Part shown: piece after piece, positions 47,251 to 57,065 of the stretch
Position numbering within the stretch: position 1 is the first letter of the stretch
How the letters are laid out: each line of letters opens with the position of its first letter
Source: Fremontodendron californicum
Taxonomy: Eukaryota; Streptophyta; Magnoliopsida; Malvales; Malvaceae
Length of the DNA: 64,000 nt
Direction: 5' to 3'
Assembly: GCA_030761205.1 (NCBI GenBank)
Contig: JAULJL010000047.1
Coordinates: 4,336,543 to 4,400,542 of the forward strand
Notes under the pieces: generated by a model
Databases searched by the model: none
What the model was told of the DNA's origin: nothing
Seen by the model: only the letters and a program-made list of their open reading frames with translations
Position numbers and translations under genes: made by a program

Positions 47251-48460
47251 CATGTTTAGACTTAGTGTGTTTTTTTTTTAGTTACTTTCAATACAATGAT
47301 GAGATATGAATTGCATAAGTCTAAAACAGATTTATTAGTGAGAAGATTTTCATGAGAATTGAGCTTGATGTCAACCTTTTTATGAGCCAATGTTAATATG
47401 ATATGTTGATTGAGAAAGAAGCATGTTTAGACTTAATCTGACTTGTATAATCATCTTTGTGAGTTTTTGAGCCTATAATGATTGATGCATTATACAAATC
47501 AATCTAATTTCTTTCTTGAGTGCTCTTATGATTACATGATTCTCTAGAACTTGCTTTAAACCGTTTGAGACTATATTGATACATGTGACAACATGAATAT
47601 GATAGAGGCATTAGGATTATAACCAGAGCCAAACAGCCATCCATTATTAATGTTCTACGAGAACATCCCCACTAGTGAGCCAATTTGAGCCTACATTAAA
47701 TATGATGTTTTATTGGTAACCACAACTTACACCTAGCCTAAATATGCTTATATCCTTACCCTTGTTCTAAAGATGAATTTTATATTTTGAGACATATTGC
47801 AAAAAAACAAGGGATATTTTTATTTGAAAATTTGGGTTAGAAACAAAAGATAAGTGTGGGGGAAAGAAAAGAAAAGAAAAAGTCAAGAGAAAAAGAAAGG
47901 GATCATTGTCAAATACATTCCCATATTAAAAAAAAAAAAAAAATGGTTAGAATGATGCAAAGGCTCAACATGAATATTTAGCCTATGTTATTATGTGCTT
48001 TATAAGAGTTTTGAGAAGTTTTATTTGTATGATCTTATTATGTCTCTAAAATCTATGAACTCTTTGGAACCTTTGTGATATCTTTATCCTTTTGTTCTTT
48101 AACCACATTATAACCCTTTGGCCCCATTACAACCTTGAATAAAGACCTCTTGATTTATGAAGTTGTATGATCTAAATAGTGGAGAATAGGTGGACAAGCA
48201 AGCATATGGTAGAAGTGTTTTCATGAGATTGATTGAGTGTAAACACTTTACCACTACTTTAAAGAGTGAAAATCAAGAGAGTATCCCATGTGAGAAGTTG
48301 AGATTAAGTTTGAATATACACTATTTTGATTGAAATATGTTATGTTATTATTGGCTTAACTCAAACTATTTACATTCAAGCAAGATTTTTTGTGAATTTC
48401 TTTAAGCTATTGATTAGTTTTTAAGACTTGTCCAATGATTATCTCTAATTTATATTGGAA

Positions 48461-48628
48461 GGATTAGTTATAATTATTATTTTTAGTTTTTCTTATGTCT
48501 TCAATGTTTGTGGGTATCGTCCTAGTAAACCCTCACGAGACTAAACTCGTCCACTAGGGACACCTAGGGGTTTAAAGGCTTGTGTCACATGCTAAGTGCC
48601 ACCGTGATTTCCTACGAAAATGGATTAG
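48461..48628 (+). repeat. Structured insert flanked by GGATTAG
   Basis: Present at the same place in C1, D (58910-59077) and B1 (about 26818-27000), absent from A1 (near 12373). It is richer in GC than its surroundings and contains nested inverted repeats (GTCCTAGT with ACTAGGGAC; ACGAG with CTCGT). GGATTAG at both ends could be a target duplication. Confidence 0.55.
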
Positions 48629-48697
48629 ATTAGATTTTCTTATTTTATTTTTATTGAGTCGTTGCTAGGGACTAGCAACAATCTAAGTATGGGGGTG

Positions 48698-50181
48698 TGA
48701 TAACTCGTATAATTATATAGTTTTTAGTTATGTTTTATTATTGTTTTGTGTCAAATACGAGTTATTATTGTTTAGTCTAATTGTGTTTATGATCTTTTAT
48801 ATTTTTATGTAATTTGGTGTTTTTCACAAGTTTCTTTGAGTGATTTCAGATTACTAGAATTAAGGGCAAATCCAGTTCAGTTCCAGTTCCGACACATTTT
48901 GCCATATCAGCTATATCTCGAGTTTCACTGAAGCAATAAGGCTGAACTTTGTATCCCTGCAAAGCTAAGAGGCATATCTATCTTTTTCATGTTTTACACT
49001 TCTTGAAACGGAGTCGTTTTCCCTAGCGAAATCGACCATCAAGTTGGCTGATGTGCAATGACGTCTGTTCTGCACCGTTTTGGTATTTTGACCATATCTC
49101 CCGATCCACGTGCGCAAATGATCTGATTCCAACGGCTATGGATCCGTAACTGATAGGGGTATATTTCTCTAGAAGACCATTTTATCAGATCGAGCCTCCA
49201 ACATTGACAAAATCGACCATCAAGCTGGCTGATCAGAATTGTCATACAATATGACGAAAATTGTTAGAAAAATGCACCCACCTATTATACCTACCTTTGA
49301 AATTTGTAAAGCTTGTCTCTTGTCATTTAGCCCTCCAAAATGTGTATAAATAGAGGGCCTTGGATGAGTATTGGGATACATTGATACATTGGTAGGATAG
49401 CCATTGTAATAAAATTCTCTAAGTTTTCTTTTTCTTTCCTTTCTCTAGTTTTCTTTTTCTTCTTACATTTCTTTTCATTTTATTCATATCTAGTATGTGT
49501 TTCTAATCATATTGTTGAGGTGATGAGGTGAAGCTCTTGGTAAATGCTAAGGTTAGTCTCTTAAACATGAGCTAAAATGAATCATCATTTATAAGCACTA
49601 GCATAGATAATATTTTCTTTTGGTTTAAAATCATACTTGCAAAGTAGAGATCTTGATTCATTATTGACAATGAAAATGGCACAGTAAATGCTTGGTTTCA
49701 TAACCTTGATTTGTTGTAGACATACACCTTGGCATAAGGAATGCTTGGACTCTTTTTATGAGTTTTGAGGACACCAAATGAACATAATATCATATGCTAT
49801 GGACGTTGGACAATTTGGACTGAATTGCTAAACCTTCCGATTGGAACCTCCCTTATGTGTGGATTTCAATTGTGTAATAAAACAAGATTAATTTTAGCAT
49901 AACACCAAGAGTGGATTCTCTAACCTCAACATCCTTTCTTATTGTTTTTTATATTTTGTTTAATTTCTTTTATGTTATTTTATTTATTTTGTTCTCTAAT
50001 ATCTTGTTTATTTTGTTTTGTTGTTGATTCCCTAATATCTTGTTTACTTTCTTTTTCTTATATATTTATAAACTTATACTTACTAATACGCTTCCCTGTG
50101 GTTCGACCTCGGACACCCGAGAATTTATTACTTGAACATAACCTGCACTTGGGTTTACAACTCTTAATTGAGTTTCCATCA
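48698..50181 (+). repeat. 3' LTR of C1
   Basis: Same length as the 5' LTR; I found no base difference when reading them side by side. TATA at 49345-49352. Followed by the target duplication GAAGG. Confidence 0.9.
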
Positions 50182-50186
50182 GAAGG

Positions 50187-50541
50187 TTTCCAAAATTTCC
50201 TTCTCTTGCTCCTCCTTCTTGGACTTTGCTAACCTGCTAGGAAAAGATGGAGGAGTTATATAAGAAGGAAATGATGGTTTAGGAGCTACCTTTTGTAATG
50301 GCTCATTGGGATGTGAAGATAATGCCATGGTCTTGTCCTCCCCTTGAGCACTATCCTTTTATGGTGTCTCAAGCTGTTTCCCACTTCTTAGAGTTATAGC
50401 ATTGGCATTCTCTCTTGGATTCACTATGGTTTGGGAAGGTAATTTCCCAGAATCCCTTGCTTGCATTTGACTCATGGTTGTTGCCAATTGCCCAATTTGA
50501 GTCTCCAAATTTCGGATACTTGTCTTTGTTTCCTGTTGAAA
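50187..50541 (-). pseudogene. A3 gag, part beyond C1
   Basis: Minus-strand gag linker (ETKTSIRNLETQIGQLATTMSQM, NAITLRSGKQLETP) that joins the piece ending at 38213. It has a stop near 50358 and is cut by a B-type LTR at 50542. Confidence 0.75.
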
Positions 50542-52001
50542 TGATAAGCTCATAAAATATACATTTTATGCCTTTCTACCTTTAGTTTTTGTTATGTTTT
50601 CGATCTTTATCTTGTTTACTTATAATATATTTTTGAATTTTAGGTACAATTAGGAGAATGAAGTCAAAAGATGTCAATAATGATGGTAAAGAGCTTACAA
50701 AATCGTAATCACAAGATGGAAGAAGACTTGGGAGTCAAAAATATCAATTTCTGGTTGAAAAGCAATCAGGCAGATTTAACCTCTGGAGCTTGTTGTAAGG
50801 AAAACATGATGTTAGATTCTTTATTTGAAGAAACTTCCTTCTTGACTTTTGAAGTTGACTTGATTATCTTTCCAACGATATATTATGGGCCCAAATCAGA
50901 TAAGAAATGGGCATTCAGAATGGCGCTAGAAGATCTCCCTAAAGAACCCTGCGGCCAGAAAAACCCTAATCGCAAATCTGAAAAAAAAAAAAGGCAAAAA
51001 CGTGATTTTTCTACCTCCAGGCTTACTTGTGCGGCAAGGACTTATTCTCAGGGTTTTAAAGCTCTATCAATACCATCTTTTGAGCCACAAACTAGACATC
51101 TTTTGAGGAGACTCAAGGATCATCATTATTCTTCTTCTTCTTCTCCATTCTTTTATTTTCTTTTTAGTTTTATTTATATTATCCATGCTTATGTTAGGCT
51201 AAACTTCTTTGGTTAAGGGTGATTTCAAAGCCCTAGACATGTTATGTAATTAATTTTCAGAATCTATCGATCATTGTTTTCTATCAAAGTTGCTTATGTT
51301 CTTCCATTAAAATTGTTCATGATGATGTTTTGATTTGTTTAGGTGTACAACTAGATAAATCTTGATAATTGTCTAATGCTAGTTTAGGAGTCTTGATCCG
51401 TGCAATTGTCTTGATTTCCTATTCATAAGTAGCAATTTGTGATTAATGATTATGGTCAAGTTTTCAATAATTGCAAAGTGGAACATAACCTAAGTTGAAC
51501 AATCCGAGCTTATGTGTTTGTTGCTTAGATCAACCTATCTTTCTTATCATAAAGCTACTATTAAATTGAACTTAGAGAGCTTATTTTAGGTTGTTTGATA
51601 GTTAGAGATTAAATAGAGAGCTTGTTTTATTTAACGATAAACTAAGGAAAGATTGGGGTAACAGAGCTTGTTGTTATCTACAGTTGTTAACTTTGATAGC
51701 TAATTAATGTTGATAGATATGAAATTGATTCTTAATGATGTCTAGTGGTGGAGAATGAAACCTTAACCATATTTTTCGTATTTGATTCTTCTTAATTACT
51801 TGTTTTCTCATTCTTATTGTTAACTTTAGTTTAAATCTGATTTCAAAATCCCCTTTTCTTTTGTTTTCCTTGAATTTAAGTGATAAACTATTAACTTATA
51901 AACTAAAACCCAATCCCTGAGGACTCGACTTGCTAATCACTATACAATTGATTCTTTTTTAAGTGCAAGGTTAAATAAGATACACTCTTTTGGGTGCATC
52001 A
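50542..52001 (+). repeat. Family B LTR (B2), start of an element split by D
   Basis: Begins TGATAAGCTC, ends GGGTGCATCA, 1460 bp. The TATA box of other B LTRs reads TATCAATA here (51065-51072). A plus frame at 50671-51216 is open in this copy, but B1 copies have stops in it. The rest of B2 lies beyond the window. Confidence 0.8.
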
Positions 52002-52007
52002 AATTTT

Positions 52008-52017
52008 TGGCGCCGTT
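52008..52017 (+). other. Primer-binding site of B2, cut in half
   Basis: TGGCGCCGTT, after which element D begins. The insertion disables B2. Confidence 0.75.
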
Positions 52018-53914
52018 TGATAACTCGTATAATTATATAGTTTTTAGTTATATTGTTTTGTGTCAAATACGAGTTATTATTGTTTAGTCTAATTGTGTTT
52101 ATGATCTTTTATATTTTTATGTAATTTGGTGTTTTTCACAAGTTTCTTTGAGTGATTTCAGATTACTAGAATTAAGGGCAAATCCAGTTCAGTTCCAGTT
52201 CCGACACCTTTTGCCATATCAGCTATATCTGGAGTTTCACTGAAGCAATAAGGCTGAAATTTGTAGCCGTGCAAAGCTAAGAGGCATATCTATCTTTTTC
52301 ATGTTTTACACTTCTTGAAACGGAGTCGTTTTCCCTAGTGAAATCGACCATCAAGTTGGCTGATGTGCAATGACGTCTGTGCTGACCTGTTTTCGTATTT
52401 TGCTCATATCTGCTTATCCACATCCGCAAATGAGCTGATTCCAACGGCTATGGATCCGTAACGGATAGGGGAACCTTTTTCTAGAAGACCATTTGATCAG
52501 ATCAGGCCTCCAACATTGACGAAATCGACCATCAAGTTGGCTGATCAAAATTGTCATACAATATGACGAAAATTGTTAGAAAAATTCACCCACCTATTAT
52601 ACCTACCTTTGAAATTAGTAAAGCTTGTCTCTTGTCATTTAGCCCTGCAAAATGTGTATAAATAGAGGGCCTTGGATGATTGTAGAGGATCATATTGTAC
52701 ATAGGTAGGATATTAGCCATTTTAATAAAATTCTCTAAGTTTTCTTCTTCTTTCTTTTCTCTAGTTTTCTTTCTTTTCTCTAGTTTTCTTTTTCTTTAGA
52801 GAGAGCAAGAGGTTGGATAATTAATATTCTTCCTCTTCTTCTTTCTTTCTTTTATTTTCTTCTTAGATTTTCTTTAATTTTATGTTTATGTTTACAATGC
52901 CTATGCTAGGCTAAACTTCTATTTGGTTAAGGGTGATTTCAAAGCCCTAGACATGTTTTATAATTGATTTTCAGATTCTATCTATCATTAATTTTCTATC
53001 AAAGTTGCTTATGTTCTTCTACAAGAATTGTTCATGATGTTGTCTTGATTTGTTTAGGTGTACAACTAGATAGATCTTGATAATTATCTATTGCTAGTTT
53101 AGGAGTCTTGATCCGTGTAATTGTCTTGATTTCCTATTCATAAGTGGCAATTTGTGATTAATGATTATGGTCAAGTTTTCAATAATTGCAAAGTGGAACA
53201 TAACCTAAGTTGAACAATCCGAGCTTATGTGTTTGTTGCTTAGATCAACCTATCTTTCTCATCATAAAGCTGCCATTAAATTGAACTTAGAGAGCTTATT
53301 CTAGGTTGTTTGATGGTTAGAGATTAAATAGAGAGCTTGTTCTATTTAACAACAAACTAAGGAAAGATTGGGATAACAGAGCTTGTTGTTATCTACGGTT
53401 GTTAACTTTGATAGTTGATTAATGTTGATAGATATGAAATTGATTCTTAATGATGTCTAGTGGTGGAGAATGAAACCTTAACCATATTTTTCATATTTGA
53501 TTCGTCTTACTTACTTGTTTTCTTACTTCTAGTTTGCTTATTTTTAAAAGTATATTTATTTTTATTGGCTGGTTATACCGCCTAATTTGTATATTAACTT
53601 TGTTTTATTTTTATTGGCTGGTTATACCGCCTAATTTAGTATATATATTTTTATTGGCTGGTTATACCGCCTAATTTAGTATATATATTTTTATTGGCTG
53701 GTTATACCGCCTTGCATCTTATTCTTTTTATTTACTTTAGTTTAAATCTGATTTCAAAATCCCCTTTTCTTTTATTGTTCTTGAATTTAAGTTTTAAACT
53801 ATCAACTTATAAACTAAAACCCAATCCCTGAGGACTCGACCCTTGCTAACTACTAACTTACAATTGATCTTTTTAGTGCAAGGTTAAATAAGATACACTC
53901 TTTTGGGTGCATCA
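52018..53914 (+). repeat. Chimeric 5' LTR of D (1897 bp)
   Basis: 52018 to about 52795 is family C LTR including its TATA (52657-52664). About 52797-53545 is family A LTR. About 53546-53712 is C leader with four near-palindromes, and 53713-53914 is family A LTR end (GGGTGCATCA). The 3' copy at 59146 has the same C-to-A switch. Confidence 0.8.
53567..53711 (+). repeat. Four near-palindromes inside the D LTR
   Basis: GGCTGGTTATACCGCC at 53567-53582, 53616-53631, 53656-53671 and 53696-53711. In C elements this unit lies after the primer-binding site; here it is inside the LTR. Confidence 0.75.
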
Positions 53915-53920
53915 AATTTT

Positions 53921-53938
53921 TGGCGCCGTTGCCGGGGA
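53921..53938 (+). other. Primer-binding site of D, tRNA-Asp
   Basis: TGGCGCCGTTGCCGGGGA, no mismatches. Confidence 0.85.
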
Positions 53939-54051
53939 TTGCTTTCTTTAGTTTATTTGTTACTTGGTTTATTCTTATTTTCAGTTCTAATTAGTTTTAT
54001 TTTCTTGTACATACAAGTTTTTCTTTTCAAATTTAAAAAAAAAAAAAAATA

Positions 54052-54990
54052 ATGGAATTGAGCAATCTAACACTTGAAGAGTTAGTGGCATACATGAACA
54101 TGGAGAATCAACAAGCCAAGCTCACCTCCCCAGTTCAACAATTGGCCATGGGAGGATGTCAAGGCCATCAAGTGTTCCAAGACCAACAGTATGATCATTA
54201 CTCAAACACTTACCATGAGGGATGGTGGGATCATACTAATTATGGCTACTCGAAAAATTACCAAGAAGTAGATCCTTATGCCAATTACACTCATCCATCT
54301 AGCTTCAATCAATCATGGTCTCAAGAACCAGATCTTTTTCAACCACCACATATGACTCAAAACTCAGGTACTTCTTTAGAAGATCTTGTCTATTCTCTTG
54401 TTACTGATTCTTTGCAATTTCAACAGGAAACAAGGGCAAGCATCCAGAGTTTGGAAAAGCAAATGAGCCAATTGGCTAGTAGTATGGTGGGATGGGTAGC
54501 ACAAAGATCTGAAGAACTCCCAGCCCAAACGATGGTTAACCCAAAGGAGAATGCTACTATTGTGACCTTGAAGAATGAGGAACAAGATGAGGATGAAACA
54601 AAATTAGAGATGGATTCTATTCTTGAGGATAATGAAGCCAAAGATCCAAATAAGAGTATTTCGGCACCTGAGGTAACGTTTAAGGTTTCACTTTTTACTA
54701 ATGTTTCTTCTCCACCTTTTCCTAGTAGATTTGCAAAGTTCAAGGAGGAAGAACATGAACAACACATGCCGGAAACCTTAAACAACTTGTTTGTGGAGGT
54801 CATTCAACAAGTATCAAAATATGCTCCATTCCTCGATGACATATGCACCACAAAGGATGATGGAATAATACTTGTAATGGAGAATGCATCCACTGTTGTG
54901 CAAAGAAAGCTTCCTCTCAAACGCATAAATTTGGGAAATTTCATGTATGAGCCTGACAAGCCTAAAATGCCAAGAAGGGGTGTTGGTTAG
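54052..54990 (+). CDS. Short gag-like protein of D
   Basis: 312 residues, open, with an A-rich stretch just before the ATG. The N-terminal half (Q-, Y- and W-rich, repeated NYxY-like words) is related to B1 but diverged and lacks the zinc knuckle. From about residue 205 (SAPEVTFKV) to the end (KPKMPRRGVG) it is almost the same as B1. It matches the gag C-terminal linker of family A and stops before protease. No capsid domain. It may help package the RNA in particles made by another element; this is inference. The long shared end in two non-autonomous elements suggests constraint or recent exchange. Confidence 0.6.
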   Translation: MELSNLTLEELVAYMNMENQQAKLTSPVQQLAMGGCQGHQVFQDQQYDHYSNTYHEGWWDHTNYGYSKNYQEVDPYANYTHPSSFNQSWSQEPDLFQPPHMTQNSGTSLEDLVYSLVTDSLQFQQETRASIQSLEKQMSQLASSMVGWVAQRSEELPAQTMVNPKENATIVTLKNEEQDEDETKLEMDSILEDNEAKDPNKSISAPEVTFKVSLFTNVSSPPFPSRFAKFKEEEHEQHMPETLNNLFVEVIQQVSKYAPFLDDICTTKDDGIILVMENASTVVQRKLPLKRINLGNFMYEPDKPKMPRRGVG

Positions 54991-55514
54991 ATTCAAAACA
55001 CTAACTCAAGTGTTAATTGGGAAGGCAGCCCAATTAAAGATGAAATTGCCAACCTTCCATATTAAGATTTGCTTTCTCTTTCTTTTCCTTTTTCTTTTAT
55101 TATTTTTATTGTTTTTATTTTTCTTATGTTTCTTTGTTAATTGTGTTTACTGTTTTTAAGTTCATTTAGGCTGCATAAGTTTCTTTTGTTTAATAGTTCT
55201 TTTCTCTTACATATAATTCTTGCATTGGGGGATAATAGCATTACATTAATGACAATGTAAGAATTATGTTTGGGGGGAAGAATTTAGGATTTTATTTAGA
55301 GTGTTTTGTTTTTGAGTCTTTTTATGTTGTTTTTCTTTCTGATCCTTGTTTTGAAAATAACTAGATGTAAATATAATTTTTTAACCCCGGTTAAACGGCG
55401 GATAACGGTACTCCGTGATTATTTAAATCGGCTCCATCAGCTACCCACAAAACTGATATTGTATATAAATTTCTCTTCCAATTTCTCTTTCAAATTTTTT
55501 CATTTTTTTTCAGG
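54991..55514 (+). other. D segment between gag and ORF2, with family switch
   Basis: A/B-like spacer with a weakened hairpin (55241-55260) and TTTGGGGGGAAG. Near 55325-55335 it switches, in a shared GTTGTTTTTCTT, to C-type pol end. It ends in a pyrimidine tract and CAG (55511-55513) before ORF2. Confidence 0.65.
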
Positions 55515-56051
55515 ATGGATGATATTCTCACAAGATTGCAGAAAAGATTTCCTCCTTTTCCTCGAAATATTTTACTGAAGCTTTACCAAGTTCGATTTGA
55601 AAGATTAAGAATGCTTATGCACAAAGGGATTCCTGAAGACATACGTTGGATAATTGAAGCCAAGGTACGTGCAGATGAATATCTTCCTATTTTGCATTTA
55701 CCAGGTACAGGTAGAAGCACTTTTGCAAAGAAGCGACGAGCAAAGCGCATGAGTTCAAATTGCCACAAATGTGCACGATGGACGTGTAACGGTAAATGTC
55801 GTTCTATTGGGATTCCGTCCTCTAATCGAGATGATAAAATTGAATTCATTAAGGATGGACTGAGTAAGGAGAATTTGGGTAATATCCAACTTTCTCTTGA
55901 GACGCATCCTAGTGGAGACGTACAAAGAGAAATTCTTGATTTATGGCCGCAATTCCAAAGGGAATGGCAACATCTTGGGAATCTGATGTTAAAAGACCCT
56001 GTTTGCCAGCTTGTAAGAAAACTGGATGGGAAGCATATCCTCGACTCATAG
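55515..56051 (+). CDS. ORF2 of D: basic cysteine-rich protein
   Basis: 178 residues, same length as the C1 copy and fully open. The basic patch and C-x2-C-x4-C-x3-C cluster are unchanged. Six residues differ (positions 6, 28, 36, 53, 59 and 70), against three silent changes, all before residue 86; the remaining half is identical at the protein level and nearly so in DNA. The gene was kept although D lost pol. As in C1, the likely role is nucleic-acid binding, perhaps countering RNA silencing, by resemblance to viral Cys-rich proteins. Other explanations, such as an unrecognised element protein, remain possible. Confidence 0.7.
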   Translation: MDDILTRLQKRFPPFPRNILLKLYQVRFERLRMLMHKGIPEDIRWIIEAKVRADEYLPILHLPGTGRSTFAKKRRAKRMSSNCHKCARWTCNGKCRSIGIPSSNRDDKIEFIKDGLSKENLGNIQLSLETHPSGDVQREILDLWPQFQREWQHLGNLMLKDPVCQLVRKLDGKHILDS

Positions 56052-56417
56052 AAGGCGTTTAAGCCGTTTCTGGACGTAAAACCAGAGGAAGATGTGAGCC
56101 ACAATCACAACTACAATAAATGACTTCTCAGTTTTTGGTTTGATTTGCAATAACTTTATTTTGGTTTAATTTACGTGTTGTTCGATTTGTGTAATTATTC
56201 TCGTTTTTTTTTTATTTGTCTTTTACGGTTGATTTTTTCTTCTCTTTTTGATTTTCTTCCTGAAATCACGCAAAAATCTTTTGTTAGGTTAATATTTTCT
56301 TCTGACAGGTCAGATACACTTTCGGCGACATTATTACTCTTGTCTGATTCACTACTCAGTCCTCTATATATTACACCATGTACTCATTCTCTTTCAGGCA
56401 CTCGAAAAAGAAAAAAA
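56052..56417 (+). promoter_or_regulatory. Gap between ORF2 and LOG in D
   Basis: Nearly the same as in C1, T-rich, with the pyrimidine tract and CAG at 56395-56397. The A-run before the ATG is two bases shorter than in C1, joining the upstream frame to LOG by chance (the open frame from 56175). Confidence 0.45.
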
Positions 56418-57065
56418 ATGGAAAGTACTTCGTCCCAACGCATTAAAAAAATTTGTGTCTTTGGAGGTGCTTATCCAGGGAAAAATAACATATTCGCTGA
56501 TGAAGCCATAAGAGTTGGAGTAATACTTGCCCAACAAAAGATCCAGTTGATTTATGGAGGCGGTAGTACGGGTTTAATGGGAGGAGTCGCTACAGCAGCA
56601 CACGCCGGAGGAAGTCCAGTTCTAGGAATCGTGCCAAAACTATTCACAAGTTTTTGTGGACCTACCGTGGGTAAGGAAATACAAGTCTGGAGTATCCCTG
56701 AACGGATAACAATCATGTACCATTCTGCCGATGCATTCATTGCTTTACCAGGAGGTCTGGGTACATTGGAAGAAATAGCTTGCGTGGCTTCTTGGTCATC
56801 TTTGGTCACAAATAAGAAACCCATTGGTTTGCTTAATATTAATGGTTATTTTAGTAATTTGCTTTCATATTTAGATAATGCTGTGGATAATGGATTCATG
56901 TTTTCAGAGGCAAGGAGAACCATAATTTCTGCTACAACCATTGAAGATTTACTCAAAAAGCTCCAAGCTTATGAGTATTTATCTGCTACGGTTGTTTCGC
57001 AAACGCTCGGAAAAAGAAAAAGAGATATGGACGAGCAAGGAGTGGATTGCACTTTGTCTTTGTGA
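56418..57065 (+). CDS. LOG-like: LOG-like protein of D
   Basis: 215 residues, open. Differs from C1 at H43Q, A56G, D78S and one C-to-Y near the C-terminus (in the YEYLS segment). The motif PGGLGTLEE, R96 and GGGSTGLMG are kept, and the lysine after R96 is again isoleucine. The predicted role is conversion of cytokinin nucleotides to active bases, if the altered site works. Retention in an element without pol shows that the cargo moves and persists apart from the C-type enzymes. The start was chosen at the ATG after the A-run, because the upstream frame differs between copies. Confidence 0.88.
   Translation: MESTSSQRIKKICVFGGAYPGKNNIFADEAIRVGVILAQQKIQLIYGGGSTGLMGGVATAAHAGGSPVLGIVPKLFTSFCGPTVGKEIQVWSIPERITIMYHSADAFIALPGGLGTLEEIACVASWSSLVTNKKPIGLLNINGYFSNLLSYLDNAVDNGFMFSEARRTIISATTIEDLLKKLQAYEYLSATVVSQTLGKRKRDMDEQGVDCTLSL

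Larger units (their letters stand above)
46943..48697 (+). other. C1 3' spacer and polypurine tract
   Basis: The first part (to about 47205) is C-specific, with a hairpin at 47035-47054, A20 at 47088-47107, and a unit that D holds twice. After a 33-A run (47217-47249) it changes to the spacer shared with A and B. A structured insert lies at 48461-48628. The polypurine tract AAGTATGGGGGTG (48685-48697) abuts the LTR. Confidence 0.7.
38214..50181 (+). mobile_element. Intact Athila-like element C1 with two accessory genes (11968 bp)
   Basis: Two 1484-bp LTRs without a difference that I could see, tRNA-Asp primer-binding site, uninterrupted gag-pol, a small zinc-binding-like gene, a LOG-like gene, spacer and polypurine tract. 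GAAGG flanks it on both sides (38209-38213 and 50182-50186), inside A3 gag. All parts expected of an autonomous element are present. The identical LTRs imply very recent insertion. Confidence 0.9.
20536..50541 (-). mobile_element. Composite family A element (A2 and A3 internal regions), broken by B1 and C1
   Basis: Reading the minus strand from the right: gag (50541-50187, C1 insertion, 38213 onward), protease, reverse transcriptase, integrase and spacer of A3 to 33705. A second gag-to-spacer region, A2, follows (33704-28534, B1 insertion, 22524-22356), then an LTR (22355-20536). The A3/A2 joint falls in a shared CTTTAC. The 5' LTR is outside the window. All pol frames are broken. Confidence 0.75.

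Noticed and set aside
48495..48625. Hammerhead ribozyme or tRNA in the structured insert
   Set aside because: It has hairpins and a CGAAA word but no CTGATGA core, and no A and B box arrangement that I could accept.
50671..51216. 181-residue frame in the B2 LTR, with related frames in other A and B LTRs
   Set aside because: A1 has a TAA and the B1 copies have a TAG in the same frame, with offsetting single-base shifts, so the similarity is that of noncoding LTR DNA.
53567..53711. Regularly spaced 16-bp near-palindromes as a CRISPR-like array
   Set aside because: Plant DNA, spacers are A/T filler that repeat each other, and the units occur in retrotransposon leaders.
56175..56417. N-terminal extension of LOG in D as a signal or targeting peptide
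   Set aside because: The upstream frame is not the same in C1 because the A-run length differs by two; the ATG at 56418 is the shared start.
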